This document shows positions 44,863 through 56,880 of a stretch of DNA of 64,000 nt, piece after piece (position 1 is the first letter of the stretch; the number at the start of each line of letters is the position of its first letter). The stretch is taken from contig PUFA01000027.1 in the NCBI GenBank assembly GCA_003508835.1, positions 2,728,001-2,792,000 of the forward strand, read 5' to 3'. The notes under the pieces were generated by a model. The model was given only the letters and a program-made list of their open reading frames with translations, did no database searches and was not told the origin of the DNA. The translations under genes and the position numbers were made by a program. Source of the stretch: Eonycteris spelaea (Eukaryota > Chordata > Mammalia > Chiroptera > Pteropodidae).

Positions 44863-47800
44863 GCACATCTTAGCCAGTGAATCCTTACTTTCACACTTGA
44901 TGTTATTACAAAATTCTTTATATCAGTAGGGAGTAGAATTTTCACTGAAGGCAAGAGGGTTTATGACATAAAATTACCCATCATATATATTTAACTGAAA
45001 TGACTGCTTCTTGATTGAATTTACCAAATTACCAGGTTTTCTTAGACCCAGCCTTCAGTTGGAGGCCATCAATAGGAAGGGATGTGTCCACATAGTTTCT
45101 GAAACATGTGGACACAAGCCAGGTGAAACATGAGATCATTAACTGAATGTCAGTTCAAATAAGTGTTTTGAAGGAAAAGGAAGTCCCTATTATCCAGTCT
45201 TATGAGGACTTCTGGGGAAGCAAGCATGCTGTCCAGAAAAAATCAACATAGTTACTGTCAGTAGGAGTTCCAGTTCTTGTTACTAATTTGTTAAGTCCTT
45301 TACTTTCTTCGGAAGTGTCTGTTTTGTTTTGTTTTTTACTGTTAAATGAGGTGGTTATTTTGAAAGTAGAATTCAATGATATATTAAAGAGTTTTAAAAA
45401 TAATTTTACATCCACATAAACCGCCACCATAACATGATGGTGAGGTCTAAAAATTCAGTTGAGGTCTAAAAAGTCAGCTATGTAAAATATGGAGTCATTT
45501 TTTTTTGGCATGATTTATGAAATACACAAAGTTCCAAAGTCCAAGTGTGCCATCCACACTTGCCCAGGACCTGTCGAATTTTGATATTTTGAAGTTTCCC
45601 AGTTAGTTGGCCATTTGGAGCCAGGAGAATATTTAAGATTTAGGGTTCCATTTTCCTCTCCCTGCTTTCCCCAGATGGTTTGAGATTGTCTGCTTGCTAT
45701 CTCCCCTCCTGGCTTCATCATCTTCTCTTCCCACCCAAATAAACTACTTTCTCTGATTGAGAAGGAGCTGATCAGAAGATGGAAGCATCGTCAAGCTTGC
45801 TACATCCATATTTAACTTACGGGGTGATGCTGCATTCCCTTAGAGAGCTTAAGTACATTAACCATGGTCAATGTGTAATGGAGTAGAGAAAAGTTTATTC
45901 TCCTGATTTTTCTTAGGGAGAGCACAGTGTTTACTTATGGAAATAATCCGACATGCTGTGCCCATGTTATGCATGAACTGAAAGGAGGAACTGGCATTGC
46001 TGGTGAGGGGGCAGTGTTGCTCAAGGAGTGGTGGAAGGTGGAGAAAGCACCAAGGGCAGAAAGGAAGAAAAGAGTAGGAGGAAAGGAACTTAGAGAACTA
46101 ACAAAGTGCTGTGCTCTAGGCTCCTGATAATGCCTGAATCTTCAGTGTATGAACAAAATCCAAATATATACCTGAAATCATTGGAATTTCGTACTTCATT
46201 GGCTAGATGGGAAGGGGCAATATTGTAATATTAAGACTCAGAATTAGAGTGCTATGGATGTTAGTTATTATATTGCTATCAAATTTTACATCTACATTAC
46301 AGTTTTACATTTTACGTGAGGGCAATTTACATTGCCCTCATCACAATTGGCTACTGAGGTATATCATAATTATTTACCTTTGAACCTCCAATTCCCATTT
46401 CCATGGACTCCCAGAAGCTGGACAGCAACAGCAGATAAACCCCAAGCCTTATTGTTCTGAGGTATCTCAGACTCTTCCCTTTTGATTTAAAGCATAACAA
46501 GGACAGGACATGCATTAACAAGCTGAATTTCTAAGAGGGAAGGGACAATTCCAGTAAATTTGACATCAAGTTATATCAGAACTATCTCAAGTAAGCCATA
46601 AAAACAAGTGCAGAGTAAAAATAAGTCAACATACTAAATAGGAATAATGTAAAACTAGAGCTAAAGTAAAATTAAAAGATAAGTGGAAAATTCTGTTTAC
46701 TTTAAATTATCAGTGACAAAATTGAGTGCAAATATTTCAAACATCTATAATTTTTACAAATGCAAACATGAAACAAATTAATTAGAGATTAAATCAGTAT
46801 GTGATACTATTTTATGTCAGGCAATGAAGAGATATAAAGGACAATTTGTCATACCATATGCTTAAATACTTTCTAGATTTCTTGAGGGAGAGACTATAAA
46901 AGAAGCATAACAAAATAAAAACAAAATTGTTTATAAGATTGTTGTTTCAATAGTTAAGGTATAGTTAGCTTAGCCTGGTTTTCTCCTCAAAAAGTGAGCA
47001 GAGGACAGTGGAAAGGGAAGGAGGGAAGGAGGGACAGCCAGTACAAGGGTGAATTCTTGAGCTGGTCACTGCTTTGGGCAACTGGGATTCTCTGACAGGT
47101 AGTGTAGACTGTGCCTCAGAGTGGACCACCCAAGGAATGGAAAAGGGGATCACCTAGCACTTATGCACTAGCTCCCATCCCCATAGGTCAAGAGTTGCTT
47201 TATGGGTAATATTAACTCCCTGGTGATTCCAGTAGTAAACATGTGAGGAATGTGACAGAGCCCAGTTTTTCAAGGGGGTAGCAAAAAAGCCCTGGGTCAG
47301 AAAGGAAGAGATAAGTGAGGAAGCTAAGGTGAGATGCTGTCAAGATGCACCTGTGAGCAGAGGCTGTGGCAATGTCTGTAGTAAAATGTGAGCCACGAGG
47401 AAGACACAGGGCACAGGGGGAATCCACTACTCTCACATGCCAGTTCTAACTGGCTCGTCATGCTGCTGGGAGTCTGATATTGGGATGAATCCAGAAGCTG
47501 ATTCTGGACTTATCAACAAAGGCCCCAATGTCTGTGAGATGGGAGTTATTATATTTTTAGTCCATCTTCATTTTATGTCATCTAAATATAGAGAGTCATA
47601 GTACAGAACAGTATTATTAAAGTTGAATTGTGAATTCAGACATTAAAACTTTTACATTGGGATTAGAAAGTCCAGTTATTTGCCCAAGAGTTTGCTCCCC
47701 ACTCTAACTTGAAATAGAATACGCCCCATGGTGTGGGAAGCATAATTTCAGGGGATTTAGTTCTTCTTGAGTTGGAGGGCATTTGGACAAGGCAGACCTT

Positions 47801-48790
47801 TGCTATCGCTCAAAATCATCTAGATGATTTTTTTGGCGGCAATGCTTATGATTAATAAAAGAGATTATGAGTGAAATGGGAAAGAACTGTCTGCCCTACC
47901 AAACGTAACTTCAAAGTACTCCTTTGTGTCATGGATAGGGAATCATGTTTAAGCCAAGTGAAAAACTATAATCCCAAGCCACAATACATGTGTTGAAATT
48001 AGTTAAAGCTAAGGGGTAAACTTAAGCAGCTGCAAGCAAATATTTACTGTATTAGAACATCTGAGGTCTTCAGTGAGAGGTATACGAGGAAGAAAAATAT
48101 TCTTTAAAGAGTTATTCTGAAACTGAATTACTTTCCTATTCAAGAAATACAATTATATTCCCTTCAGAGTGAACTCTTAATCATACTTTGAAATGACACA
48201 CTCTTTTATACAGAGTTCTCTCAGGAAATTGATTTTTATTATTCAAACAACAAACTTGCATCCGACATAGCAAGAACGCAGAGCCAGACATTTTTGTAGA
48301 TAGCATTTTGCTCTGTCCGTCCTCAGAACTAGCGGGGAACTATCTCAAGCTAAGGAGTGTGGGGTTGGGATTGGAGCATGCTATGAGCATCAGCTCCACT
48401 GTGGACTCTTATGGCCAATCTCTGCCATTCTGAAGATGGGATGTGCTTGGCTCCTTGCAGATAAAGGCCCCTCACCTTGGCAACTGAGACTTGTAGATAC
48501 CCTCATTGTGGTGTCAAGCAAATTCTGTGACTTTGATTGTTCCCATTCACATGTTTTTTCTCAGGCACCTCCACATTCTGTACAGTGCCCTCTGCTTTCC
48601 ATCCAAAGACCCAGAACTCTGCTTTGGCCCTGTCCTGGATGGTGTGGCTGGCCAGTATCTAGCATTTGTCTGGCATGCTGCCTCACAGAACTTTTCCCTC
48701 TGCCCCTTGCCAGCATGAGAACCTCAGACGCTATGCTCCAGGTGAGCCCAGAGTTCCTAAACATTCCTTTCTCAGAGGAGAGACTAATTA
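44863..48790. other. Intergenic segment
   Basis: No gene supported. Holds a perfect 24-base hairpin at 46317-46340, a short direct repeat GAGGTCTAAAAA at about 45441-45472, and a GGGAAGGAGGG purine patch at about 47012-47034. Confidence 0.45.
46317..46340. repeat. Perfect 10-bp stem, 4-base loop
   Basis: TGAGGGCAAT, loop TTAC, ATTGCCCTCA. GC content in the stem is higher than in the neighbourhood. Confidence 0.9.
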
Positions 48791-49420
48791 CAATCATGTG
48801 CTACATAACCATGGTTTGGTCAACAGACCACATATATGAGGACTGCCCCATAAGATTATGATGGAGCTGAAAAATTCCTATCGCCTAGTGACATCGTAGT
48901 TGTTACAACATGATAGTGTGGCACCTTACTCACAAGTTTGTGGTGATGCTGATGTAAACAAACTTACTGCACTGCCCGTAGTAGAAACGTATAGGACACA
49001 AATTATATATAGTACATAATGCTTGATAATGATAAAAAATGACTATGACACTGGTTTATGTATTTAATATATTACACTTTTTATTATTCTTTTAGAATGT
49101 ACTCTTCCTACTTACAAAAAAAGTTTGCCGTAAAGTAGTACACAATGCTACACTGGCAGCAGCCTCATACCGCTTGTATTCACCTTGTCTCTTGGTTGCA
49201 TTGATTTCTCTTGTGCTAGGTTGAATTTCGTGTTGTTTTGTACAGTAGCATGCTATACATGCTTGTCGCTTAGGGACAATAGGTTATACTGTATAACACT
49301 GGTGTGTAGTAGGCTATACCATCTAGGTTTGTGTAAGTGCACTTTATGCTGCTTCCACAAGGACAAAGTTGCTTAATGACACACTTCTCAGAATGTATGT
49401 AGTTAAGCAGCACATGACTG
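48791..49420 (+). mobile_element. 630-bp DNA transposon with terminal inverted repeats
   Basis: Ends are CAATCATGTGCTACATAAC and the complement of CAGTCATGTGCTGCTTAAC, about 16 of 19 identical. Internal text (GCCCCATAAGATTATGATGG, TTTGTGGTGATGCTGATGTA, GTAGGCTATACCATCTAGG) is that of a mammalian non-autonomous DNA element I know by sequence but not by name. No flanking duplication could be confirmed. Confidence 0.8.
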
Positions 49421-49955
49421 CTCTTCAGCCTGGCTTGAACAGTTAAGAAGCCAAAGCCGGCTTTACCATGACCTTGCTGTGATCTTGTAGCCTCCCTCTT
49501 TAAATTGTGATTAATATCATGACTTATGCCACATTTCCATCAAAGTCCCCGTCTTATCTGCCGCTCGACTGCATTTAAGTCAGAGCTCTTATCCCGATTC
49601 CCCATCTCTACTCATGTTTCTCTGCGATGGACTGGCTGGACTGCTTCTTTCCCCTCTACTTCCCAGTTAATAGAGATCTATCTTTGGATCAAAGTCGCCA
49701 TCTGATACCTATGACCAGAGCAGCCCAAGGCCGGTCTCTTACCTAACTGGCACCTCCTTTAGCCATAACCAGCCCCCTGTGGCTATTGACTACTGCTCTT
49801 CCTCTCTGCCCACCTGCCTCAGCTCATGCCGATGGCATTTTGTTGATATTGCACCTTCTCCTTGTCCCTAGAGCCTCTCTGGCTCCACGTTCCGGTCACC
49901 TCTGATCTTGCTTTTTAAAATAGAAAATCAGCATCCAGGAACAATGATATTTTGT
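49421..49955. other. Intergenic, nothing recognised
   Basis: Slightly GC-richer than its surroundings; no gene or repeat identified. Confidence 0.4.
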
Positions 49956-49959
49956 AACT

Positions 49960-50135
49960 TCTGTTAAACACTTTCTAAGTGTCAATATTGGACTTACTAT
50001 CTCTAAGTCTCATGACATCCCCAAGGTAGGTTTCATCACCTCATTTCATAGATGATAAAGATGAGTCTTAACCTGAAGGTGGCAGAGCCAGAACCAGGCT
50101 GGAGTCTGGCATCAAAACCCAAGCTCCTCCATGTT
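49960..50135 (-). repeat. MIR SINE fragment
   Basis: CACTTTCTAAGTGTCAATAT, ATAGATGATAAAGATGAG and GTGGCAGAGCCAGAACCAGG: an antisense MIR. Confidence 0.7.
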
Positions 50136-50999
50136 ACCAAACTCCTTTGAGAACAGCTGCAGTATTTTATCTTTAATTATCACCAGTATTATTATCTTTA
50201 TATACAGGCAAATATACTGAGACTCAGGGACCTTATGTGTGAGGAAGCTAATCTTTGAGTCAAATTTGATGCTTAAAACTTTTGCTTTTTCTACTACAGG
50301 ATGCTGTCTTCCACGACGGTACTTAATACTTTGTAAGTTGTATACTTGCTTTGCAAATTATTAAGTATATTTGATACTTTATACATTATAAGTTGTATAC
50401 TTGTCTCGTAAACACTCAGATTTCAGCCTGAACTCAGTTTACGTGCCCCTATAATAAAGTCTCTTGTTGATGGCATCTGAATTTTGGCTTTGGATGATAA
50501 CTTTTTCCTTCTGCCTCTCTGCCTCTTTCTCAGCTCTCCTCTCCACTTGTCCTTGGAATGATTCATCTCTCCATCTTCTCTTCAGCAGGCGTAGATTGTC
50601 CCTGAGGATGTTTACAGAACTTGAAATATCAGCTAGAATGCCAGCTTTAGATTACAGTGAGGAATGGAGACATCAAGTTCTCCAATGACTCATGTCTATT
50701 GATTGGTACCCTCTCTCCCTGTAGGCAAATCTACGCAGGATGTTAAATTTATAATTGGGAGATGGATTGGCAAAAAAATATTTGAAACAAGAGAAATTAG
50801 ACGAGGTGACTGGGTATGACAGACTACAATGGTTTAATGTGTTTGTTTTTGCATTTGGGATTTTGCTGCCACAGGCTTTGGCTGGTCAAGTTCCAGGATC
50901 AGCGCACAAACTCCCTCAGACAGTGCTATGGTAGGTAGAGTGTTGAAAAGTTGTTATTTTGCTTGATATACTTAAACAATTTTTTAAAGTTTTTAAAAT

Positions 51000-51785
51000 G
51001 AGATGTTCAGTAAATGTATATTTATAGAATTTATATAAGTTATAAAGGATACAGTGAACATTCACTTATCCTCTAAGTAAAAAACAGAACATTGCCAAAA
51101 ATGTTAGTTTCTCCAGTGTCTCATTTCCTTTCTCAAATAACTATGATCCAGCATTTTTGTTTATAATTTCATTTTTTCCATAAGAGCATTACCTTTTCTT
51201 TGAATCTCTAAATAACGTATTATTAGCTTTATATAAATGGGATCATGCCATATATATTTTTAATCAGATTTTTAAAAAATTATGTTGTTTTATGTAGCTG
51301 ATGTTCATTAAATTTCACTAGGGCATAGTAATCCACTGAAGTAACATAAAACTTATTTATCTGTGCTATTGTTGATGTGCATTTGAATTACTCAAAATTT
51401 GTCGAGATAGTAAAAGGTGCTACTATGTACATTCTTGGGTATTTCTCTTGATGCGTATAAACATGGATTTCCAGGAGTTAACTCCTGGGTTGTGGGGTAT
51501 ACACATTTTCAATTATAGTAGAAAAATACATATTGTATTCTAAATGGTTGTAAAAACTATTGATACTCCTATCAGTAGTATAAAATCCATCCTTTTCCAC
51601 ATCTTCACTAGCATGTAATGTTGCCAGACTTGAATTTCTATTGTGGATATGATATTATTTCACTGTACTTCAAATTCATACTTCATCATTTCTAATAAAT
51701 GAGCATCTTTCTTATATTTATTCATCTATGAAATTTATATTCAAGATTTTACCCTTTATTATAGAATTGTTTTTTTCTCTTTAAA
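51000..51785 (-). mobile_element. Old L1 3' UTR (L1M-type)
   Basis: TTTATATAAATGGGATCATG, CTGTGCTATTGTTGATGTGC, CCTATCAGTAGTATAAAATC and CCACATCTTCACTAGCATGT are antisense L1 3' phrases, similar to the copy at 34741-35700. Includes an 18-bp palindrome (51471-51488). Confidence 0.8.
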
Positions 51786-51789
51786 TGAT

Positions 51790-52554
51790 TTGCAGGAGAT
51801 TTTTTTGGGGGGGGGTTGGTTTTGATTGAATTTTTCTAAGTACTGGTTTATTTCTTCTAGGTTATTAAATGTGGTATTATATACTTTTTCATAGTATTCT
51901 TGCATGATCCTTTGTATTTCTGTGAAGTCAGTTGCAACTTGCCCTCTTTCATCCCTGATTTTGTTTATTTGTGTCCTTTCTTTTTTTCTTTAGTGAGTCT
52001 AGCCAGGAGTTTGTCAATTTGATTAACCTCCTCAAAGAACTAGCTCTTTGTTGTATTTATTTTTTCTATTTTTTTGTTTGTTTGTTTTTATTTTTAATTT
52101 CATTTATTTCTGCTCTAATTTTGATTATTTCTTTTCTTCTGCTGACTTTAGGCTTCATTTTCCGTCCTTTTCTAGTTTTTTAAGATGAAGCATTAGGTTG
52201 TTTATTTGAGCTCGTTCTTGTCTTTGGAGACAAGCATATAATGAATGAACTTTCCTCTTATGACCGCTTTTGCCATGTCCCAAAAGTTTTGATATGTTGT
52301 ATTATCATTATCATTTGTTTCTATGTATCTCTTGATCTTTCTTTTTATTTCTTCTCTGACCCAGTTATTCTACAGTAGCATGTTGTTTAATCTCCATATT
52401 TTTGTGGTCCTTTCTGATTTCTTTTTTGCAGTTGATCTCTAGTTTATTTTGGTTGGGTTTTGTGGGTTTTGCCTCTGATTCTTCTTGTTTTATGTTATAT
52501 ACTTCAATTCTGATCTATGGTGTGTGGTTGCCATTACAAATATGAAAAATGTAG

Positions 52555-52592
<38 letters not shown>

Positions 52593-54535
52593 ATCCATTT
52601 TCTTCTGTGTGTGCCTTATCTCCTTTCCCCTTTGCAAATTTGGATCTTTGAATCCTCTTTTCAATCATTGTTCTATGTATGCTGAACATTCATTATTATC
52701 TATAAGAATTCTCTTATTATTTAAGCTTATAATGTCCTGTTCTTAGTAAGGGTTGTACTCCTCTGCTTCTTTTGCCTGATAGTCACTTTACTCCTAATTA
52801 GGTTTTTTTTGTTTGTTTTTTGTTTTTTGTCATTTTGTTTTAGGTGAAATGATCCCTTTCAGTATTTCCTGTAGTGCAGGGCTTATAGTGGAGAATTCCT
52901 TCAGTTTTAGTATGTCTGAAAAGTTCTTAATTTCTCCTTCATATCTAAAGGAGAGCTTAGCTAGATACATTATTCTAGGCTGATAGTTTCTTTCACTTAC
53001 TAGTTTAAATATTCGATTCCATTCCTTTCTGTTTGTAAGGTTTGCACTGAGAAGTCCAAGGATAATCTAATGGGTTTACCTTTTTAAGTTACCGTTTTTT
53101 CCTCCCTGGCTGCCTTGAGAATTCTATTTTTGTTGTTGATTTTTGATAACTTTAATACAGTGAGTCTTGGTGAAGCCTTTTTGGCTTGAGATAATTGGGT
53201 GTTCTGTTGACTTCTTGAATCCCAAGCTCCAGCTCATTCCTTAGATTTGGGAAATTCTCATCTACTATTTGTCTGAAAATGCTTCCTAGTCTCTGCTCTT
53301 TTTCCTCACCTTCAATAATGCCCATTATTCTTATGTTTCCTCTCCTGATGGTATCAGCTAATTCTTGAATTTCTCTTTCATTATTTTTCATTCTTTGTTT
53401 CTCTCTTCTTCCTTCTATTTATTTCTAGATTTCTGTCTTCAATATCACTATCCTTACCTCCATTTGGTCGACTCCATTTCTCAAGCTTGCTATTTCATTT
53501 TTCAACTCTTGCAGTGTGTTTTTATCTCCAGAAGATCTATTCTGTTCTTTTTGTGGGCTTCAATCTCCTTGCTTTGCTCATCTAGTTGTTTTTTTAATTC
53601 CTGAAATTGTCGATATGACCGTTTTGGAACATATTGAGTTTTTCCAGAAGTGCCATCCTGAAGTCTCTGTCATTTAAGTTGCATATTTCTATGTCTGTAA
53701 GCTTATTTTCTGGCGATTTTTCTCATTCTCTCTGAGATGCCTTGTCACCTTGGTTGTTTATGGTGTTTAATGGACTATTTCTTCACCTGGGCATTAATGG
53801 AAATGTATTCTGCTGTTTTTCCAGAAAGAAGGTTTATTATATAAAGTTCTCACTTTAGCCTGATGCAAAGAAGGCGCTTTTTTTTTTTTTTTATCCAGTA
53901 GATGACGTCTAAGCCTCTTGGATCCCTGCTTTAAATAAAGCCTAAAAATGCCTTTTAAAAAATTTTCTTGTAGATATTTAATCACACTCACTGCTCTCAA
54001 TTTCAGTCCCTGTCAGTGTCAGTGACAGTCTTAGTAGCATTTGCTGATTCCCCTGGTGCTCTGTGGTGATTGGTCTTGGAGGGTATGGGAGGAGGAGCCT
54101 TCTGGGCTGGGAGTAGGGGGCTCAGCAAGTCAGCCTCGCTTTTGCAACTGGGGCTGGTAAAAATCAACTGTTGTTTCTCTGTGGTCCTGCCTCCATTCTC
54201 TGTCTCTGCTCTGATGACTGGGCCCTTCTGCCCAGTGCAGTGAGCTCACAGCAGTCCTAGGCAGGGCTGTTCAGGAAGTTCCCACACATTCACCCCTCCC
54301 CCTCTTCCTGCATGGAGCTCCAGCTGCCAGAGGCAGCTTCGTTGTTTCTCCCAGTCCACCACAGACACCAGGGGTTCTGACATGCGGAAGCTCCTATGCC
54401 CAGATCCCACACTCAGACGTGCTGGTGTGCAGTTTGGGCATTTTTTGTTGAGTTTTAATGTTCAGCTTATTGTTGTTTCAAGGGGAGAGATCTGGGGGCA
54501 TCTCTCACTCTGCCATATTTCTGCCCGAATCAGTT
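51790..54535 (-). mobile_element. L1-family element with ORF2 scrap, ORF1 and 5' UTR (HAL1-like?)
   Basis: Read on the minus strand: a GC-richer 5' UTR-like block (about 53800-54535), an ORF1 region (about 53050-53790), then 3' text and ORF2 RT sequence (51830-52460). The open piece at 53152-53391 encodes L1 ORF1p signatures: a RRM-like IRIMGIIEGEE, then ENFPNLRNELELGIQEVNR and an RTPNYLKPKR. Only about 600 bp separates ORF1 from the RT segment, too short for a normal ORF2 start, so it is internally deleted or a half-L1. Not active. Confidence 0.75.
52556..52589 (+). repeat. (TA)n microsatellite
   Basis: About 17 TA units inside the L1-family element. Confidence 0.97.
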
Positions 54536-54559
54536 GTGGTTGTTAATATTCTAATTTTT

Positions 54560-55095
54560 ATATCTGTGCTCATGAAAGGATTGATCTGTAATTTTGTTTT
54601 CATGCTTCATTGAATTTTGTATTAAAGTTATTCTCACCTAATAAAGTGATGTAAGGATATACTGTTCTTCTATACACTGAGGTAGTTCGTATGAGATTAA
54701 AATTATTTTTCCTTTTATGTTTGCAAACTTCTTTCTTCCTTGACTATTTGTTGGAGAATGCTGACAACACTGTCTGGACCTGGTTTTTATGTAAGAATAT
54801 TATAAACTACTGATTCAAGTTTTTTATTGTTGTATGACTGCTTATATTTACCATTTCTTCCTAAGTAAATTTTGGTATGTGATTTTTTTTTCTAAAGGTT
54901 TATGCATTTTATCTGAGTTTTCAAATGCATCACATAAAATTGTTTATAATTGCTACTTATTATCTTTTTTAATTCCTGAAGCATCATTTTTTTATTTTTA
55001 ATGTTGTTTATTAGTGTCTTTTCACCTTTTCAAAAACTATCTTCAGAGATGTTTGCCCATTTTATTTGTTCTGTCAAAGAATCTTTATATATATA
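54560..55095 (-). mobile_element. L1 ORF2 fragment
   Basis: AACACTGTCTGGACCTGGTT, ACTACTGATTCAAGTTTTT and TTTATGCATTTTATCTGAG follow antisense L1 ORF2. Could be the upstream half of the L1 whose 3' end is at 51000-51785. Confidence 0.7.
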
Positions 55096-55589
55096 TTTGC
55101 CTTTGTATCTCTCCAGGAAATGTTTCTACTCTTTTATAAAATAATTTCCTCTGTCAAGCAATGGCAATCGAGATTCTATATTAAACTGGACACCTGAAAA
55201 TCATCTTTCTCTCGTAAGTACTTCATATGCTTAAGTATAAACTTGGGTGGAAACTTATTTTTCCACTTGGAAAAATAATTGTGAAACCAGTTTGATTGAG
55301 GATTTAAGATATTAAATGTTCTCTTGTACAATCTTACGTAGGAGACAGATTGGGTACTCATGTAAACCTTTCACCACTTTACCTCCCTAAGCTTTGCAGA
55401 CAGGTCTGAACAGGTTGATTTTCAAATCCTCTAAGCAATCTACCAGTACAGAACACAGCAATCATCAGAAAAGGACAAATAGAACCCTGACTGCTTTAAC
55501 CAGGCAAAGACGAAGAGTGCAATTCACCTGCAGCTCATTGAATCTCCATGTCCAAACATATTCTGCATTGCATTTCCTCACCCTTCCCC

Positions 55590-55735
55590 TGTGAGCAAAA
55601 CAAAATCATATACATGTTGGTATCCAGACAGGACCCACACTTGCTTGCTTTCCTTTAATTCTTTCCTCTGCCTAGAATTCTTTTCTCAGATCTCTTTTAC
55701 CCAAAACTTAACTATCCTGAAAGTATGTTATGGAC
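55590..55735 (+). repeat. L2 LINE fragment (probable)
   Basis: TCTTTCCTCTGCCTAGAATTC followed by CAGATCTCTTTTAC recalls the sense L2 3' region. Confidence 0.5.
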
Positions 55736-56237
55736 ACTGTTAGTTTTCTGCCTAGCGTATACCCTTCCTTCTTGGAATTTACTCTCTGCCCACAAAGTGG
55801 CTTCTACTGCTTTGTTTGTTATACACGACTCTCTACCCTTACCAATCTACCATAACCAGAATTGACACCTAACCAGAGTTGAGACACCCAGAACCTCTCT
55901 TCTGGTTATTTGAAATGGGAATTCAGAGTTTTGGTAGTTTCTGGAGGTCCTCCTTGGACCTGGGTGGTGTGGCTTTGGAGCAGAGGATGTCCTTCTGCAG
56001 CCCCCATGTGCAGATGTAGACAAAGCCATTTCGTAAATAGAAATAAATGTAGATGCACAAAGAAAAGCAAAGATTGCAGACCTGGTGACTCCGAATGGCT
56101 AGGTAGAGTCACCTCTGTTTCATTTGGCACCAGATTTCCATTTCCACTCCCTCATTAGACTCCTTGGTACTTTCCACACTTAGGTTCCAGGAACTACCCT
56201 CGTATCCTCGTAATAACCCCCCACCCCAACACACACA

Positions 56238-56239
<2 letters not shown>

Positions 56240-56281
<42 letters not shown>
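56240..56281 (+). repeat. T42 homopolymer after (CA)n
   Basis: CACACACACA followed by about 42 T. No SINE or LINE body adjoins it on the side expected for an antisense poly(A) tail. Confidence 0.95.
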
Positions 56282-56284
<3 letters not shown>

Positions 56285-56354
56285 TTGTCAAGTCAGGTGA
56301 GATTCTGTTTCATGCAACCAGTTCTTCTGTTTTCAGTCCACCGTACTCAGGCCC

Positions 56355-56880
56355 AGTTTTTACTTGGGTTTTCTTATTATTATTAAGTTGTAGGGTTCTT
56401 TATATAGTATAGATATGAGTACTTTATTAGATATGTAATTTGTAAATATGTTTTACCATTCCGTGAGTTGTTTTTTCAATTTCTTAATGAGGTCGTTTGA
56501 GGCATAATTGTTGGAAATTTTTTTTCCCTATTGAATGGTATTGGCATCTTCGTTGAAAATTTGCCATAGATAAATGGGTTTATTTCTGACCTCTTAATTC
56601 TATTCCATTGATCTTTATATCTATACTTGTTCCAGTGCTATACTGTCTTGATTATTGTTCCTCTACAATAAGTTTGGAAGCTGGGAATTATAAGCCCTTC
56701 ACCTTTGTTTTTCTTTTTCAAGATTATTTGGACTATTCTGGTTTCCTTGAATTTTATCTGAAGTTTAATATGAGCTGTTCAATTTCTGCAAAGAATCCAA
56801 ATGGAATTCAGATAGATTGTATTAAATTTGTAGATTAATTTAGAGAGTTCCTCAACTCTGTCTTCGATTTCCTCCTTGAA
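56355..56880 (-). mobile_element. L1 ORF2 3' fragment
   Basis: TGTAGGGTTCTTTATATAGT, TTCTATTCCATTGATCTTTA, AGTGCTATACTGTCTTGATT, CAAGATTATTTGGACTATTC and TGTATTAAATTTGTAGATT are ordered antisense ORF2 text. Confidence 0.9.

Noticed and set aside
48436..48861. 141-codon plus-strand ORF, the longest in the window
   Set aside because: Cys/Ser/Leu-rich, no domain recognised, runs into the inverted-repeat DNA transposon at 48791, and has no splice or promoter context.
56109..56412. ORFs with poly-Lys or poly-Phe runs
   Set aside because: Produced by the T42 homopolymer.
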